This document shows positions 12,835-25,328 of a stretch of 64,000 nt of DNA, in pieces. Position numbers and translations under genes: made by a program. A model generated the notes under the pieces. That model was given only the letters and a program-made list of their open reading frames with translations, did no database searches and was not told the origin of the DNA. The stretch comes from Allodiplogaster sudhausi (lineage: Eukaryota > Nematoda > Chromadorea > Rhabditida > Diplogasteridae): assembly GCA_945643635.1 (NCBI GenBank), contig CALZFC010000018.1, positions 755,001 to 819,000 of the forward strand, given 5' to 3'. Numbering within the stretch: position 1 is the stretch's first letter; the number at the start of each line of letters is the position of its first letter.

Positions 12835-14102
12835 TCTCCTGCTAGAGAACTGGATTACAGCAGTCGGTATACTGTAGAAAGGGAACGAGAACGAACAATT
12901 GCACATAAAAATTCACACTTCTGTAAGGCACTGTAATGCTACGGAACACACTTGCCGTCGGGCATGACTTTAGACAAAATGTTCTGAACCCAAAGAAAAA
13001 AAGATGCCACAAGACAGCTTCCTCCACCCGGAAGACATTTCAACCGCATTTAGCCAATCAGATTCCGCTTACGCAACATCCCGCTTCCCTCCCGCTATAA
13101 ATAACGCATGCAATTGACAATCTGGTTTGCATCTGAATCCCCGTGGAATCGCTAGGCATGGAAACAGTGTAACAACAAACCCAATTAGCACAACAAATCT
13201 GCACTATTTCTTTGAACCCTGTGGTATCATCAACTCGGCATATATGCTTAACAAAGAATTTATCAACCACTCGCCAAACAATTTGGACTTTCCCCAAAGG
13301 AAGTTAAGCTCAAACACAACGCGACAGCCAACAAACAAAACAAGGACAATAAAATAGTTAATACGGCGAGAAAAAAATATATAACCGCAACACAACAATG
13401 CGAATGAAGTTGAAGGAGAGATTTAGCTTAAAGAAAAACTTGATTGCAAAGCCGGGTGATTTAAACAAATAATAATAAACAAAAAAGGAAGGTAAAATCC
13501 GCCTAAACGTTCTGTCTCTTTAGCTCCTTTTCCATTACGGCTTTGTTACTTCCAGCTTACGCAGCATCTTCTGGACCTAAACATTTTATTTGCAATTATA
13601 ATTTGAAATTTTTTAAATTAAAGCAATAAAAGTGCTTTGCTAATTTCTAGCAACTTTCACCATTTCCTTACTAAACAATTAATTACTATTTCCGATTTTC
13701 CAAAAAAATAAGCTGAGAAGGAGGCACTATTTTCAAGAGCAAGGCCAACTGGTAATCAGGCAAAGGAGTGCATGTCTGAGAGTGGAAGAAGTGGTCAGCC
13801 TCCCCAGGTGCCACTCTCCCATTTCCTTACTGTCGCCCTCCCTCCCCCGAGAAGGCGTGCCAAGAGTAGGTTTCAATTAGCAGTAAGTCCTGAATATCTT
13901 GGAGAAAGGAAGAAGAGGGAATGAAAGGCGAGTCGGGAGTGGGAAATCAGACTGGAACCCCCCCCCCCCCTTCCATTGAATACGATAAGCCGAGCTGGCC
14001 AGTAAATGAAGGTTCGACGTTTCATGGCTTTTGCTCGAAAGGGCGGAAAAATGGGTGACGCCAGCAGAAATGGAGCATCGCAAAGGGTAGAAAGGGCAGA
14101 GG

Positions 14103-14150
<48 letters not shown>

Positions 14151-14166
14151 GAGAGTGAGACAAAGA

Positions 14167-14204
<38 letters not shown>

Positions 14205-14950
14205 GAGAGAGAGAGAGGAAGAGAGAGAGAGAAAGAGAGATGAAGAGATTGAATGAGCAATGGCGCGGAAGGCGATGAAGAGTGGGCAGAAGAAGTCGCA
14301 GAGGCAGGGAACGGAGTTCAGATTCAGTTCGTCTTATCTCAACTGCGCATTCCCATTTCAGTGCTCACAATCAGCTTCAGCAAGAAGGGCGATGCGCAAA
14401 GAAGTGAATAAATGAAAGGGAAACTAAACACAGCTGACTCGCCATCTCTACATGCTTCATTTGGAGGGCGTCAGTTAGAAAGGGGAAAAGCGGATTTGTT
14501 TACTCCCCACCCGGAAGTGAGTGCAAATCCGCAAGGCGGGACATGAAATTTCGACCCAAAATTTATCGGGTTGGCCTTGTAAGATGAGCCCTGGGACGCC
14601 TAATTGGGATCAGCTTTGCTTCTGTTCTGTAATGACAGAGCGGTCATTCCAAGGGAAGAGAGAACGCCTCGTCTATTCCATCCATTCCACGGCAGGTGAG
14701 GGAAGAAGACGAGTGCGAACTCCCATGACATTCCAGAGAAGAAAGGAAGATCATTCCCACTCCTGGCCACGCCCACATTCAAGAGTGCCTATTCAACTAC
14801 GCACGACTTCTGACATTCCTTGAAAAGAAAGCTGCGAATGAAAGATGGAAACCACCGTCACCCGTTGACTACGCAGAAGGAAGTGATCTTTTCTGTAGGC
14901 CCCAAAGTACACCCTCTTCACCAACAATACGAGCAGTCCTGGTTAATATT
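12835..14950. other. Intergenic; nothing coding seen
   Basis: Contains a TATAAATA-like motif near 13096, AT-rich DNA around 13560-13700, a poly-C run near 13961 and two (GA)n tracts at about 14104-14146 and 14170-14240. Open frames at 13873-14260 (-) and 14521-14823 (+) lack splice support or composition typical of neighbouring genes. Confidence 0.5.
14104..14240. repeat. (GA)n microsatellite pair
   Basis: Two nearly pure GA tracts separated by GAAGAGAGTGAGACAAAGAG lie upstream of the eIF3L 3' end, purines on the plus strand. Confidence 0.95.
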
Positions 14951-17594
14951 TCAATGAATACTGAATGAACCGACCTCGCTGAGCTTGTGGATGTGCTTGA
15001 TGAAGTGTTCACCCACTCGTCTCGACACTTTGGTGTCCGCGATGCAGATCATCTCCTGAAGAACGGAATGGTAATCGAGATAATAAATGGAAGAGCCAAC
15101 TCGGAATAAGAAATTAGGAGAAGAAGAACCTTGTCGACATAGAAGTCGATGTCAGTGGTGGCTTCATCCACTTCTGGCTGCTCGGCTCCTCCCTGCGTGT
15201 CCTTGCCGAGCTCAGAGACTATCATCTCAATTGGTTGCATTTATTGACCGTTGCAAATATAACCTTTGAAAAAAGTAAAAAACCATTCCCGGGAAGAAAT
15301 TTAAAAGATCAAGGAAGAACCTTGAAAGTGAGGAGTTTGCCAAGGAAAGAGTCGTAGTTGGCCTCCTTGACATCCATGAACGAGGCCAGCTTATGGGTTG
15401 GCAGAGTTGTGTACAGCTGCTAATTACTTTGTCACTTAATCTCATAACACCGAAAGCAAACCTTGAGGTATCCTCGAAGGATGGGAAGTGCAACTTGGCT
15501 TTCGATTCCCTCAAGGAAGGCCTGGCACTGGCGAATCAGAGGTTCCTTCGAGAGATTCGCTCCCTCGTACACGACGGTCGTTGGTGAGAGGAACTTGGGG
15601 CAGCTAAGAGGATTAAAGTGCTTCCTCAATTTAGATGCGCCTTAGGTTTACTGTATCGAGGTTACTGTAAGATAATGAATGAACTCCCCCCAAACAAACC
15701 CCATCTGGAAGCATGCTCGGAATTCCTCAATGTCACCAGTGGCCATGCGAGACATTCTGTCTCCGACACGCTCGTACAGCTGGCCAACCACACTCAACAT
15801 CTTTCACTATTACTGCTCATTCCAAACCAGACTCAAGGCTCAAGGCTTACATCACTTGGTATTCCAAATGCATGGCCATGACAAAACGAATTGGTAGGGA
15901 ATCGTTTAGACAGGGGGAAATAAAGAAAAGAAGAGAATCTATACCTCTCATCAATCCGTTGCGGCTGAAGCGTGAGGCAAATGGCGAGAAGTTGATAGAG
16001 CTGCTCGTTAGTCTTCCCGATCTACAAAGCTATTCAACCTTACTCAAAACTAATTGTAAGAAACGTGATCCTTCCTCAGTTAATATTCACTTGCTAGGAT
16101 AAAAAGAATTGAACTTTAAAAAAGAACTGACCACATCGTACTGGAAGTTCTTCTTCTGTTGCTGGTTAGGCAGCTGCAGAGACTTTGTCCGTTGGATGTA
16201 CAGAAGGCAGTTCACAAAGATCTTCGTTGCCTTCAATCATATCTTATATATACACGCAAGGTAATGTTGTCTTCAATACTATTTCATTTCATAACGTAAA
16301 GAGGAGATCTGCCGTAATGAAAAAAGTGCAGGATAAAAAAGGAGTCGTCTATTTTACAGGCCCACCCGCTTTGGGCCTTCCTGGAGCCACAATAACATCT
16401 AACGTACGATTTTGTTTTCACTCTTGCTCTTCGGCCGTCAACCCTTACCGCACCCTTTATCCCGAAGCAGCCGGTAGTGGGAAACAAATGATGAGAACTT
16501 ACTTCTCCATAGTTGCGCATCATCATGTGAGAGAATCCAATGAAGTAGTGGAGAGTGACGAGGCACGAGGGAACTGCGTTGTAGAGACCCTCAAGGACAA
16601 CTTTTTCTTAATCAACATACAACAACGAAACCACGTCGCAATTTAAAACGTAGTATTCGTAAAAAAAAAACAGTTTGAATCACGAGCTTTATGTGCTTGC
16701 GTCCACTCTATGCCGTTCTACACTCGGTTATCCTAGGACCAAGGGAAACCTTTATTCCCTCTAAAAGCTCGAATTGAAGTTCTTCTGGAATTGCTCCTGA
16801 CCAACCTTGGCATCCATCTCGAGGTTCTCGACAGTCTTGAGTGCCTGATGGTAGTCTGCGAGGAGGACGTGAGTGCGGAGCAAGCCAACCATCGAGAAGT
16901 ATCCCAGCTTGAAGTACAACGGAGACTGCCCGAACTCGTCCGCCACCTCGTCCGGGTTTCCTTGAGAGAGATTCATTTATTCGATAGCAACTACATCCCG
17001 TGGTGACTAAGTAACGAAAAGAAACTTCGTTGCTTGATGGCGAGGAGTTGTTCGTTGATCTGGCTCTTGCTGAGAAGAGAGTAGAGGATGTTCAGCACTG
17101 GGTAGATGTTCCATGCCTGGATATATACATCTTCTTTAAATTATTAGTTAATCTTCCAAGCACTCCTATCATCGATGAATCCTGATGAAAACGAACAAAA
17201 CATTACTTCGTATTACAAATACAAACATTTTGTGTCTCTTCGATGTGCATGAGCTCTTCAATCTCCTCCATCGCTCGCTTGCCCGGATTCGCTTTGAAGA
17301 GGCAGAACGCTTGGAACTGGAAAGGAACTTTCTTCGAGTCAGCAAGCCCCCTTTCTTCATCAATCTCTTTCGATTAACGACAATGACTCGCACCTGATAC
17401 ACGAACTCGTCAACAATGTCCCAGAGCCAGATATTTGGCAGAGCGAGATTCAGTGGCTCCTTCGAGTTCAGCACTTCCGAGAAGAGATCCTGCAGGGTAA
17501 AGTATCGAAAGTTGCAACTATGAAAGGCAGAATTGGCATGCTTATCGTCACAGAGTTTGCTAAATAAGAAAAACGAGCGGCAAAGCAAGATGCA

Positions 17595-17630
<36 letters not shown>

Positions 17631-19233
17631 ACCACGGAATCGGAATCATCAATCTATGTTATAAATGTGCTCCTTACCTGATAGTTCATGAACGACTCGA
17701 ATCGATGAACAACGGAAGGACCGCGTTGATTACGGGAGTAGAGCTGGCGGAAATACAACTCTTTGTAGAGGATCATGAATAGGCGGTGGTCTGAAATACG
17801 GTACTTGATCGAGATTGTAGGACATGGACCGAGAGATGATAATTAGTGGCTGATGTGGAAAATGAAGTAAACGGAGAAGAAGTCAGTATTACCAGGTCCG
17901 ACAATGGCTTCGACGGCTGTCTCGTCCGGCCACATTCGCTCGCGAAAGAAACGCTCGGTCAGGTCAGGGAAGCCGTGCTCGTACAGAGAATGCACCTGCA
18001 CAAGGAAAACAAATCGCACCATTTTCTCGACTAAAAATTGAAACTAATCCGCAATATTGCAATTATTAATTATTACTCTGTGGAAAGCAAACCTCAGCGA
18101 CGTTCTTCTCTTCAATCATTCGGGCAAAATAGAGAATGTAGTCGACGACTTCACCAGGAACCGAATCATCGAGATCGCCTAAATTTCTGGCCATCTTTAC
18201 GACGACAGAAGAAAAATGAGGGGCTATCCTAGTTGGGGATGGCAAAATAAATTTTTTTTTCTAATTCACCCCAAATCGTGCACAGGGGGTTTTAGGCCAT
18301 GGGGAACACGAATATAATGTTCATTTTGTATTACTTTGTCATTTAACTAAGTTACAGTACTTTTACTTGACATATGTTTTCGCCAATTTCAGGTAAATTG
18401 CTGCTCGAAGGGGTTTTCAAACTTGTTAAACTCGAATATTACGTTCTTTTCGACTCATCTCTATTCGTTAGTGCTTAATTGACACTATTTTAGTGTTTGG
18501 CATCTTTGAAAAACTCTTTAGTGCACGAGTTTAGATGAAAAGTAGGGGAAAAATGTGAAGTACTGTAACTTTGTTAAATGAAATTTTTTTGCAAATTGAA
18601 CATTATATTCGTGTTCCCCACAGTCTAGAACCTAATATTCGTGTTCCCCATGGCACGGCCCTATAGCGCTAAGTAAAAACGCTAATCAAGCTCAGTGCGA
18701 AAAGTTGACGACTGCACGCGACCGCAACGCAACCATTTTGGAATTTAGGACGCCGGTGATTTTGGGATTTAGGATGACAAACAGTTGGCAAATTGCCATT
18801 ATGCAAGATGACAAATAGTTGGCAAATTACCACTATGCTTAATGTGGTCCTATCGTAATTATATCATGATACCGCGAATTCAAAAACAAAATTAAATTTT
18901 CGCGCAATTTTTTTCAAAACACGTTTTTCCCGCCTTGTAGCAGCCCACGATGACCAAACTTTATTAGCGCTGCTGGAGGTCCGTGATGGCCTAAAACCCC
19001 CCTGGGCACGATTTGTGGTAGATTGAAAAATGAAAATATTTTGCCCCCCCCCCCCCAACTAGGATAGCACCAAAAATGATCGAGAAAGTGTGGCTGTCGG
19101 AATCGTTCGCCAGTGCTGAATGATGAATGAACTGACTGGTAGTACGTGCTCGTCCGCGGCCTCCATCTCGCTCGAAAGCGAGATCCCTCTCGGGATCGCC
19201 CGTGTACGGCTCGTAGTCACCACGACGCGCCAT
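14951..19233 (-). CDS. eif-3.L: Eukaryotic translation initiation factor 3 subunit L
   Basis: Subunit L of eIF3, the cytoplasmic complex that loads mRNA and initiator tRNA onto the 40S ribosome. ATG 19233 opens MARRGDYEPYTGDPERDLAF, matching the family's 'TGDP..DLA(Y/F)ER' N-terminus. Later exons carry family blocks in the expected order: VPGEVVDYILYFARMIEEKN (about 18093-18182), HGFPDLTERFFRERMWPDE (17893-17998), LYKELYFRQLYS (about 17700), LPNIWLWDIVDEFVYQ (17396-17490), AWNIYPVLNILYSLLSKSQI (about 17100), LYFKLGYFSMVGLLR, HYFIGFSHMMMRNYGE (about 16540), CPKFLSP, TDIDFYVDK (about 15145) and IADTKVSRRVGEHFIKHIHK (about 15000). About fifteen exons. Introns are mostly short, except the first, enlarged by a transposon, and one with a (CT)n tract (17594-17629). 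The last residues VGSFSIH differ from other eIF3L tails, so the final splice is uncertain. Confidence 0.93.
17594..17629. repeat. (CT)n microsatellite in an eIF3L intron
   Basis: A clean CT tract of about 36 bases lies between the exons ending QDLFSEV and beginning DHRLF. On the coding strand this is a purine tract (GA)n. Confidence 0.95.
18220..19071. mobile_element. 852-bp non-autonomous DNA transposon in eIF3L intron 1
   Basis: The element has imperfect terminal inverted repeats of about 75-85 bp. Both ends begin GG(G/T)GCTATCCTAGTTGGGG and both contain CAAATCGTGC followed by a G-run and GGGTTTTAGGCCAT. It is flanked by a perfect 8-bp direct repeat AAAAATGA (18212-18219 and 19072-19079), the signature of an insertion. 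An 8-bp duplication is known for hAT, P and Merlin superfamilies; the GG termini fit Merlin better than hAT, but no transposase is present to decide. Internally there is a second inverted repeat (CCATGGGGAACACGAATATA near 18298 against two reverse copies near 18600-18655). There is also a tandem pair of about 35 bp around 18769-18838. It interrupts only intron sequence. Confidence 0.88.
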
Positions 19234-19725
19234 CTTGAAGACCCTAAACAAGATTAAATTCTTATTAAAGTTTTGATAATTTGAGGACTAAGTGCCCAAA
19301 ATGTTAGCGAAGCAGCTAACATCGTTCGCGAAGCTTCCTAGATCTTCACGCACTCAAAGCAATGATTATTAACACATTAACAAGCAAAACTATAGAATAT
19401 ACACACCCTAGCTTTAAAATTAACATTCTTGCGGGTGGTGGAAATGCAGTCAGAAAGAAGTCGTAATTATCTGTTTTCTGCACAACCTGACGTGTCTGCC
19501 GCACAATTCTTCGATTCGTGATTGTCACCAATTAGAATGAGTGACACCAACTGCCACACTGTATTTCCAGAATACTGAAATGTCATCTTTCAAGTTTCTT
19601 GTGTCACAAAAAAACAAGTCAAGGATTTTAAATGAAGTATTTGGGAAAATAAAAGAGACTGGAGTCCGATGAGAGAAAAAAGGGGTAAAGGTAAGAAAAA
19701 GGGAGGGCGAATCACCGGTGCTGGC

Positions 19726-19762
<37 letters not shown>

Positions 19763-19884
19763 AAGAGAGAGAGAGAAAGAAAGAGAGAGAGAGAAGAGAG
19801 AGAGAGGGGGAAAGAGAGATCAGAAGACGACCACTACAACCACACTTTCGGATCGAGAGCGAGCGGATCTAGCTCAATTTTAAC
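19234..19884. other. Upstream region of eIF3L; (GA)n tract
   Basis: No coding exon seen. A (GA)n tract with AAAGA interruptions lies at about 19727-19810. The promoter of eIF3L must lie in the first few hundred bases, but no recognisable core element was found. Confidence 0.4.
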
Positions 19885-20220
19885 TCATGACTGAGTTAAC
19901 TCAGTTAGTGTCTTCAACAGCTTGGAACAAGTAAAGTAGCTGTCAATATTAAGATTAGGAATTTGGTTTTGCTTCGGTATTCTTAAGTAGGACAATGATC
20001 TTGAACATGCTGTTCCGGTGCGTTCTTGGTTATTTGAGCAATGGACAACAATTGTCTCTCCCAGGAGGGCATGGAGGAAGAAGATCATTTCGAGATGGGC
20101 ACGCAACTTTGAAATAAATTTTTCAAATTCAGTTAAATAATTCTTATTCTTAAATAATTGTTTACTGCCAAAAGCACCCAGCGAGGAGATCGGTGTTAGT
20201 AACTTACTGAGATCTGCCAC
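19885..20220 (-). CDS. Uncertain ORF, 111 residues
   Basis: An uninterrupted ATG-to-stop frame encodes a non-repetitive sequence of ordinary composition with three Cys (VVHCSNNQERTGTACSRS). No signal peptide, membrane segment or family motif is recognised. No splice-linked partner exon was found, and base composition resembles the surrounding non-coding DNA. It may be a remnant of an inserted element or a chance frame. Confidence 0.2.
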   Translation of the reverse strand: MADLSKLLTPISSLGAFGSKQLFKNKNYLTEFEKFISKLRAHLEMIFFLHALLGETIVVHCSNNQERTGTACSRSLSYLRIPKQNQIPNLNIDSYFTCSKLLKTLTELTQS

Positions 20221-21686
20221 TTCTTTCGTTGGCCAGCCTCCCGTCGTAACCCCAAGTCATTTTACTCCAACTTCTACCCGTCTGCTCAGTCTCACACACA
20301 TTGTGGAAAGCAAAAGCGAAAACACATTCTGTCAAAAAAAAGTTTGCCCACTATTTATAACTTGCTTGGGGGATAAACCGCCTCTAATGAAATGTGAATA
20401 AATTACATGATAAAAATAGTAATTTTCTCGTACGAAGAAGCATCATGATATGCATTATCTGCGATCTATGATATTGTCTCCATAATGAAGAATTTGACGA
20501 TCTCGAAGATATACGCAGCCCAGTTAACATTTTATTTTCTTATGAAATATAAGAGTAGTAAGAAATTGAGCTGTGTTACTTCCCTTCAATGACTAATTAT
20601 GGGAATGCATGCGCTACTTCGAGTCTTTGCGTACACACGTATTTATCTCGGTAGAAATCCACTTCTCCACCCCCTAGATAATCACTATTTTTGATAACAG
20701 CCTAATTGTAAGCAAAACTTGAAAAAAAAACATAGACATTTAGGTAATAGTATGATGAAGTGAGACATCTCCTTCTAGCTTCTAAAATTTTCACATTTCA
20801 TGGTCAAATTTTATGACGTAGAGAAATTTGGTTTGCATTCTATCAAAAATACGGGGAATCGAGAAAAGCACCTGCCGCTCAAAATATCCCCAAGATTGCA
20901 TCTGCGTCTGCTTGCAATAGGCTCCGCTTTCCGAGACAGTGAAAGGGAGGGAGAGGGAGTGAGATAAAGAGATAGAGAGAGAGAGAAAGAGAGAAAGATG
21001 ATAATGAACTGTCTGATGTCTGCCATGTTCATCTAGGTATGCACTAATGTAAGTTCCTGCCTCAGTCCACTGTGATGTTCCGAATAAATATTAGTAAATT
21101 CATCAGCAACTCTAAAGGCGCCATTTCATTCGCTTACACTTCAGAATAAATAAAATTCATAACAATCTGAACTTTGGATACTTTGATGTCTATTCTTTTC
21201 CAATGCCACAATTCGTGATCACATTTTTATAGTCCGATATCTTTAGAGAGCAGAAAGCATTCGATGATAGTTCTTATAAAAAGCGACGAATGTTTAATTG
21301 TTCGAACTCGGAGTTCCTTCTTTGTTCTCGGGGCACAATTATTATTTTGTCTTCAATAGAAGAGAAACTAGTTGAATGAAATGGAAGTTATGAATTCTTC
21401 CCTCTGCCTGCCCTAGTATAATTATAAGGAGGAAATGTGTGAGACTTATCCTGCCGTTCAAATCTTTAATTCTCACGTTTTATTTATTTCACAAATCTTT
21501 GTGTGATGAGAAAGTTTAGTCGAACCATTGTACTTTTCTGACGTTAGCAATCCGCTATTTAGAATGACACATCCTGCATGTGAAGTTATAAGTGCAGCGG
21601 GCATTCGAAATGAACGTACTTTTAACGGCAGTTTTCTAGTTGGAATCCTCAAGGAAAATGTTATGTTACAGTAACATCCTTGCAGG
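20221..21686. other. Intergenic; nothing coding seen
   Basis: AT-rich sequence between an uncertain ORF and the chemoreceptor gene, with a short GA-rich stretch at about 20940-20998. No hairpin, tRNA-like or repeat structure was recognised. Confidence 0.4.
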
Positions 21687-23442
21687 ATGGCGAAGTCTTC
21701 CTCTTCTCTGATCTACTCGTATCCATCTGACACTGAACTTCTCTCTGTCCGCCTGGTGCATGGAATGGCCGGTCTGCTGGGCTTCTCTCTTAATCTCTTG
21801 GCTCTCTTCCTAGTTGTCCGCCATAGTGGAAAAGCCACGGGCAGCTATCGCTTCTCACTGCTTTTCCTTGTCGTTAGTTGATAGTCTTATTTTTCATTTA
21901 AAGAAAAAACATTGAATATCAATTTGATTCAACAAAAATGAAGAGTTTTCCTACAGCAATCTCACATCAAGCATAAATGATAGATATATAAAAAAAATAC
22001 TTGCAGATGGTCGCAATGCTGAATGACATTGTAGTCAACTTCTGCTCGATTTTCGTGTTCCTTCCTCCTTTGCCCTGTCTCAAGGTTACTGGCGTCTTCC
22101 GCTTCCCGCTCGGCATACCTTCGCACATCCAAGTGGTATCAGCACAATCACAGTTTTTTTTTAAAGATATTCCAATTGTTAACACGTTTTTGGAGATCTT
22201 ATCAAACCGCCAACTATGTACATACATGATTATTTTCAGCTGTTTAACTTATTTTGCATATATTTGACGGCTTTATCACTGATCAATTGCTTCGTTGATC
22301 GACATCAGGCAAGCATTTGTTCATTGCTATTCCGTTAAAAAGTAACTTACGAGTAATACAATTCTAATTGAAGGCAGTGCAAGATCCGAGCTCGATCCTC
22401 AGCAGGAAGAGCATGTCACGGATTCAGCTCGTCTTCTTTGCCGTTCTCCTGCTGCCGGCGGTGCTCTCTCCGATCCTTCAGCTCATGCCAGCCGATCGCC
22501 AATTTCATTACCTCGCAATGGTTCGCCAGCGTTTGGATGTCCTCTTGCTCATTTTTATAGAATTTCAGTACATGAATTCCGTGAGCCAAGAGGACGATCG
22601 TAATACAATTTGTCAAGGGCAAGAAGCAATGATCACGATTTCTGGTCAGTTTCTCTTCAATTAGCGTTGCATGTCATTTCGATAAAGCATTAAGTCTACT
22701 ACATCTATGAGAAAATCCATAAGACATGAAGTAATCCTAAAGAAGATGTAATGTTTGAGTGTCTGTGACTCTCTGCGCCTCAATCGCTCTTGCATTCCTC
22801 GTCTGTATGACTCTCAACATCTTCCGCACCCTTCACAAGCGGACAACGCTGAGCACGAAGACGAAGATCTACCATCGTCGAATGACTAAAGCACTCATTA
22901 TTCAGGTAGAGACTCCATTCTCACAGCACAACGACAACAAACATCGAATATCGTTCTAACAAAAAGATAGAGTTCTCATTCGACTTTCTCAGGCTCTACT
23001 TCCAGCGCTCTTCATTGTTCTTCCAATGACAATCATATGCGCATTGATTGTTCTCCAAATTAATGACTATGGTAATAAAATATGCCATCTATTTTATTTT
23101 ATTTACTTATTTAGCATATGTATGTCTTCTTGTTTCAAAAAAGGTTAATTTATGAACGTTGAAGCTGCGATCCAGTCGTGCTTTGTCGTCTACGCCCTCC
23201 ACTCTTCTGCACAGTCTCTCTCGCTTCTCCTCTCCACTCCTTCCTACCGTCGCTTTCTCGCTAACCGATTGCTCAAGAATTCGTCAGCAGCCCCAGGAAG
23301 AGTGACCGCCTTGAGCAGCACCTTCTCGCCTGCCTCTCCTCCTCCCACTCGCACTGCTCCCAACACTGCGACACAGACGCCCTTTCGGCCGACAACACGA
23401 AAATCATGCTTCCCTCCATCCATAAGAGAAATGCCAAAATGA
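21687..23442 (+). CDS. Nematode serpentine chemoreceptor (Srh/Sri-like GPCR)
   Basis: Seven-transmembrane receptor of the nematode chemosensory superfamily, expected in sensory-neuron cilia. Eight exons join in phase: 21687-21872, 22007-22132, 22240-22308, 22374-22520, 22569-22644, 22760-22905, 22993-23071 and 23165-23442, giving about 368 residues with no internal stop. Hydrophobic segments appear in order: HGMAGLLGFSLNLLALFLVV, the second around FCSIFVFLPPLPC, the third around LFNLFCIYLTALSLINC ending FVDRHQ, the fourth IQLVFFAVLLLPAVLSPI, the fifth VTLCASIALAFLVCMTLNIF, the sixth LPALFIVLPMTIICALIVL, and the seventh FVVYALHSSAQSLSLLLS followed by TPSYRRFL. That last block is the hallmark C-terminal motif of Srh/Sri/Str receptors. 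The intron after FVDRHQ uses a GC donor (22309). The cytoplasmic tail is unusually Ser/Pro/Thr-rich. Subfamily assignment is tentative; the ligand cannot be inferred. Confidence 0.85.
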
Positions 23443-24080
23443 CGAATTTGTGTCTTTTAGAATTCAAAATGTAGTGAAAGCAGCTGCTTCGAAAGAGCAA
23501 TTATTAAAGAAAACCTGCATAAATTAGTTTTAATTTGCATTCAAAAAATGTGCAAATCTATGCTATCATTGTGCAGAAGTTTAGCAAAAATAAATTGAAA
23601 AGTAGATAATACTGTTATGAATTCATGTATACACCTACATATCTATGTATGTACATACAAACATATGTTTTATTTTGTTAGATACGTACTACATAAATAC
23701 ATATGTGTCTATTTCTTTTCTTACCATGTACATACATACAAATGTATGTATGTGCATGGATGCATAAGTGCATATTGTTTTTCCTAAATGATTCGGGTGA
23801 TACTTGCCACAGTCAAATAATAGGGCAGTGACGAGAGTAAGTGGAGCAAGCACTCTACACTTTTCCCCTTTCCAATTGCCCCGGGGGAAATGTTGAGCGG
23901 TCACACTTCGCATTGCCTCTTTTTTGTTCTATGCACCACATTCCCTTTATTGTCTTTGTCTCCCACTCCCATTCATACACTCATTTTCGCTTTCTCCACC
24001 ACTCTTCGCTCTCTTCTCCCTCGCCCTAGGACCAATGCCGTTCGTTGGTAGTCGTCGCCCATTCATTACAACACGAGGGG
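23443..24080. other. Chemoreceptor-collagen intergenic region
   Basis: Holds a degenerate (ACAT)n/(ATGT)n zone at about 23625-23770 and then unique sequence leading to the collagen promoter. No coding sequence seen. Confidence 0.5.
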
Positions 24081-24088
24081 TATAAAAG
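24081..24088 (+). promoter_or_regulatory. TATA box of collagen gene
   Basis: TATAAAAG, a textbook TATA box, lies 43 bp upstream of the collagen ATG. A start site about 25-30 bp downstream would leave a very short 5' leader of some 10-15 bases, as expected for many nematode cuticle collagen genes. Confidence 0.7.
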
Positions 24089-24123
24089 GGTGCGTGAGAG
24101 GGGAAGAAGCCACCGAGGCAGCC

Positions 24124-25264
24124 ATGGATCTCGAGCAGCGCATCAAAGCCTATCGCTTCGTGGCCTACTCGGCCGTGGCCTTCTCCGTGGTCGCCGTCCT
24201 CTCGGTCTGCGTCACCCTCCCCATGGTCTACAACTATGTCAACCATGTCAAGCGCACCATGAACAACGAGATCACCTTCTGCAAGGTTTGTCTCTCTCTC
24301 AGAATATGGCAAGACCATTTACCATAGAAAGGAAGCTCAAGCTCCTTACAATCCGAATAATTCTCAACACTGATTAAAAGTGATAAAATGAATGAAATAT
24401 CTTCCTTAAGGGATCCGCCAAGGACATCTGGTCCGAGGTTCATCAGCTGAAGGATCTTCCCAACGGCAACCGCACGGCTCGCCAGGCCGGCTACGGAGAT
24501 GCCCCCGTCATCGGAGGATCTGTCAGTTCACTTTTCCATTTTTACCTACTTTTATGTGAAAAATATATCGAACCATTAATAGACACCGAAACCTGCAGTT
24601 CTAAGTGTATTGTGTTAAGGCTTCATCCGGAGGAGGCGGAGGCGGAGGCTGCGACTCGTGCTGCCTGCCCGGACCCCCTGGCCCTGCTGGTACCCCCGGC
24701 AAGCCTGGTCGCCCTGGAAAGCCCGGTGCCCCCGGTCTTCCTGGAAACCCCGGCCGCCCGCCTTCATCCCCTTGCGAGCCCATCACCCCTCCTCCTTGCA
24801 AGCCTTGCCCCGCCGGACCCCCCGGCCCTCCCGGCCAGCCTGGAGCCCCCGGAGATGCTGGTGCACCTGGACAACCCGGTGCTCCCGGCGGAGACGCGTC
24901 TCCCGGCCAGCCCGGACCCAAGGGACCCCCTGGTCCTCCCGGAAACCCTGGAGCTCCTGGTGCCCCCGGCGAGCCTGGAACCCCCGCCCAGAGCGAGCCG
25001 CTCATCCCTGGGCAGCCTGGTCCCGCTGGCGCTCCCGGTCCTCAGGGCCCGCCTGGCCAGCCCGGTCAGCCTGGTTCGGACGGCCAGCCCGGCCAGCCAG
25101 GCCCCAAGGGACCTCCCGGCCCCGATGGCCAACCTGGTGCTGATGGCAACCCCGGTTCCTCTGGACAGGCCGGACCTCCCGGCGGTGCTGGAGAACGCGG
25201 AATCTGCCCCAAGTATTGCGCCATCGACGGTGGAGTCTTCTTCGAGGACGGAACTCGCCGTTAA
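24124..25264 (+). CDS. Nematode cuticle collagen
   Basis: Structural protein of the nematode exoskeleton, secreted by the hypodermis and cross-linked in the cuticle. Three exons (24124-24285, 24411-24521, 24620-25264) give about 305 residues, the normal family size. Exon 1 encodes the collagen N-terminal domain with a membrane or signal-anchor segment ([20 protein letters not shown]). Exon 2 carries a basic cleavage site (NRTARQ). Exon 3 has a Gly stretch, the first Cys knot (CDSCC), and Gly-X-Y blocks broken by [17 protein letters not shown] and by a short interruption near [12 protein letters not shown] second long Gly-X-Y block follows, then the tail [18 protein letters not shown], typical of one collagen subfamily. 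Exon 3 is strikingly GC-rich with Pro/Gly codon bias, unlike its surroundings, as expected for high expression. AATAAA lies at 25323. Family assignment is certain; the paralogue is not. Confidence 0.97.
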
Positions 25265-25322
25265 GAAATGTCGCTGTTACAAACAGACATTCCACCCTTC
25301 GGCCGTCTTATATTTCACTTCG

Positions 25323-25328
25323 AATAAA
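25323..25328 (+). terminator. Collagen polyadenylation signal
   Basis: AATAAA lies 59 bases after the collagen stop codon, a typical distance for a nematode 3' end. Confidence 0.7.

Noticed and set aside
14521..14823. Plus-strand frame of 100 codons
   Set aside because: Ordinary composition but no initiation context, no partner exon and no family resemblance; insufficient to call a gene.
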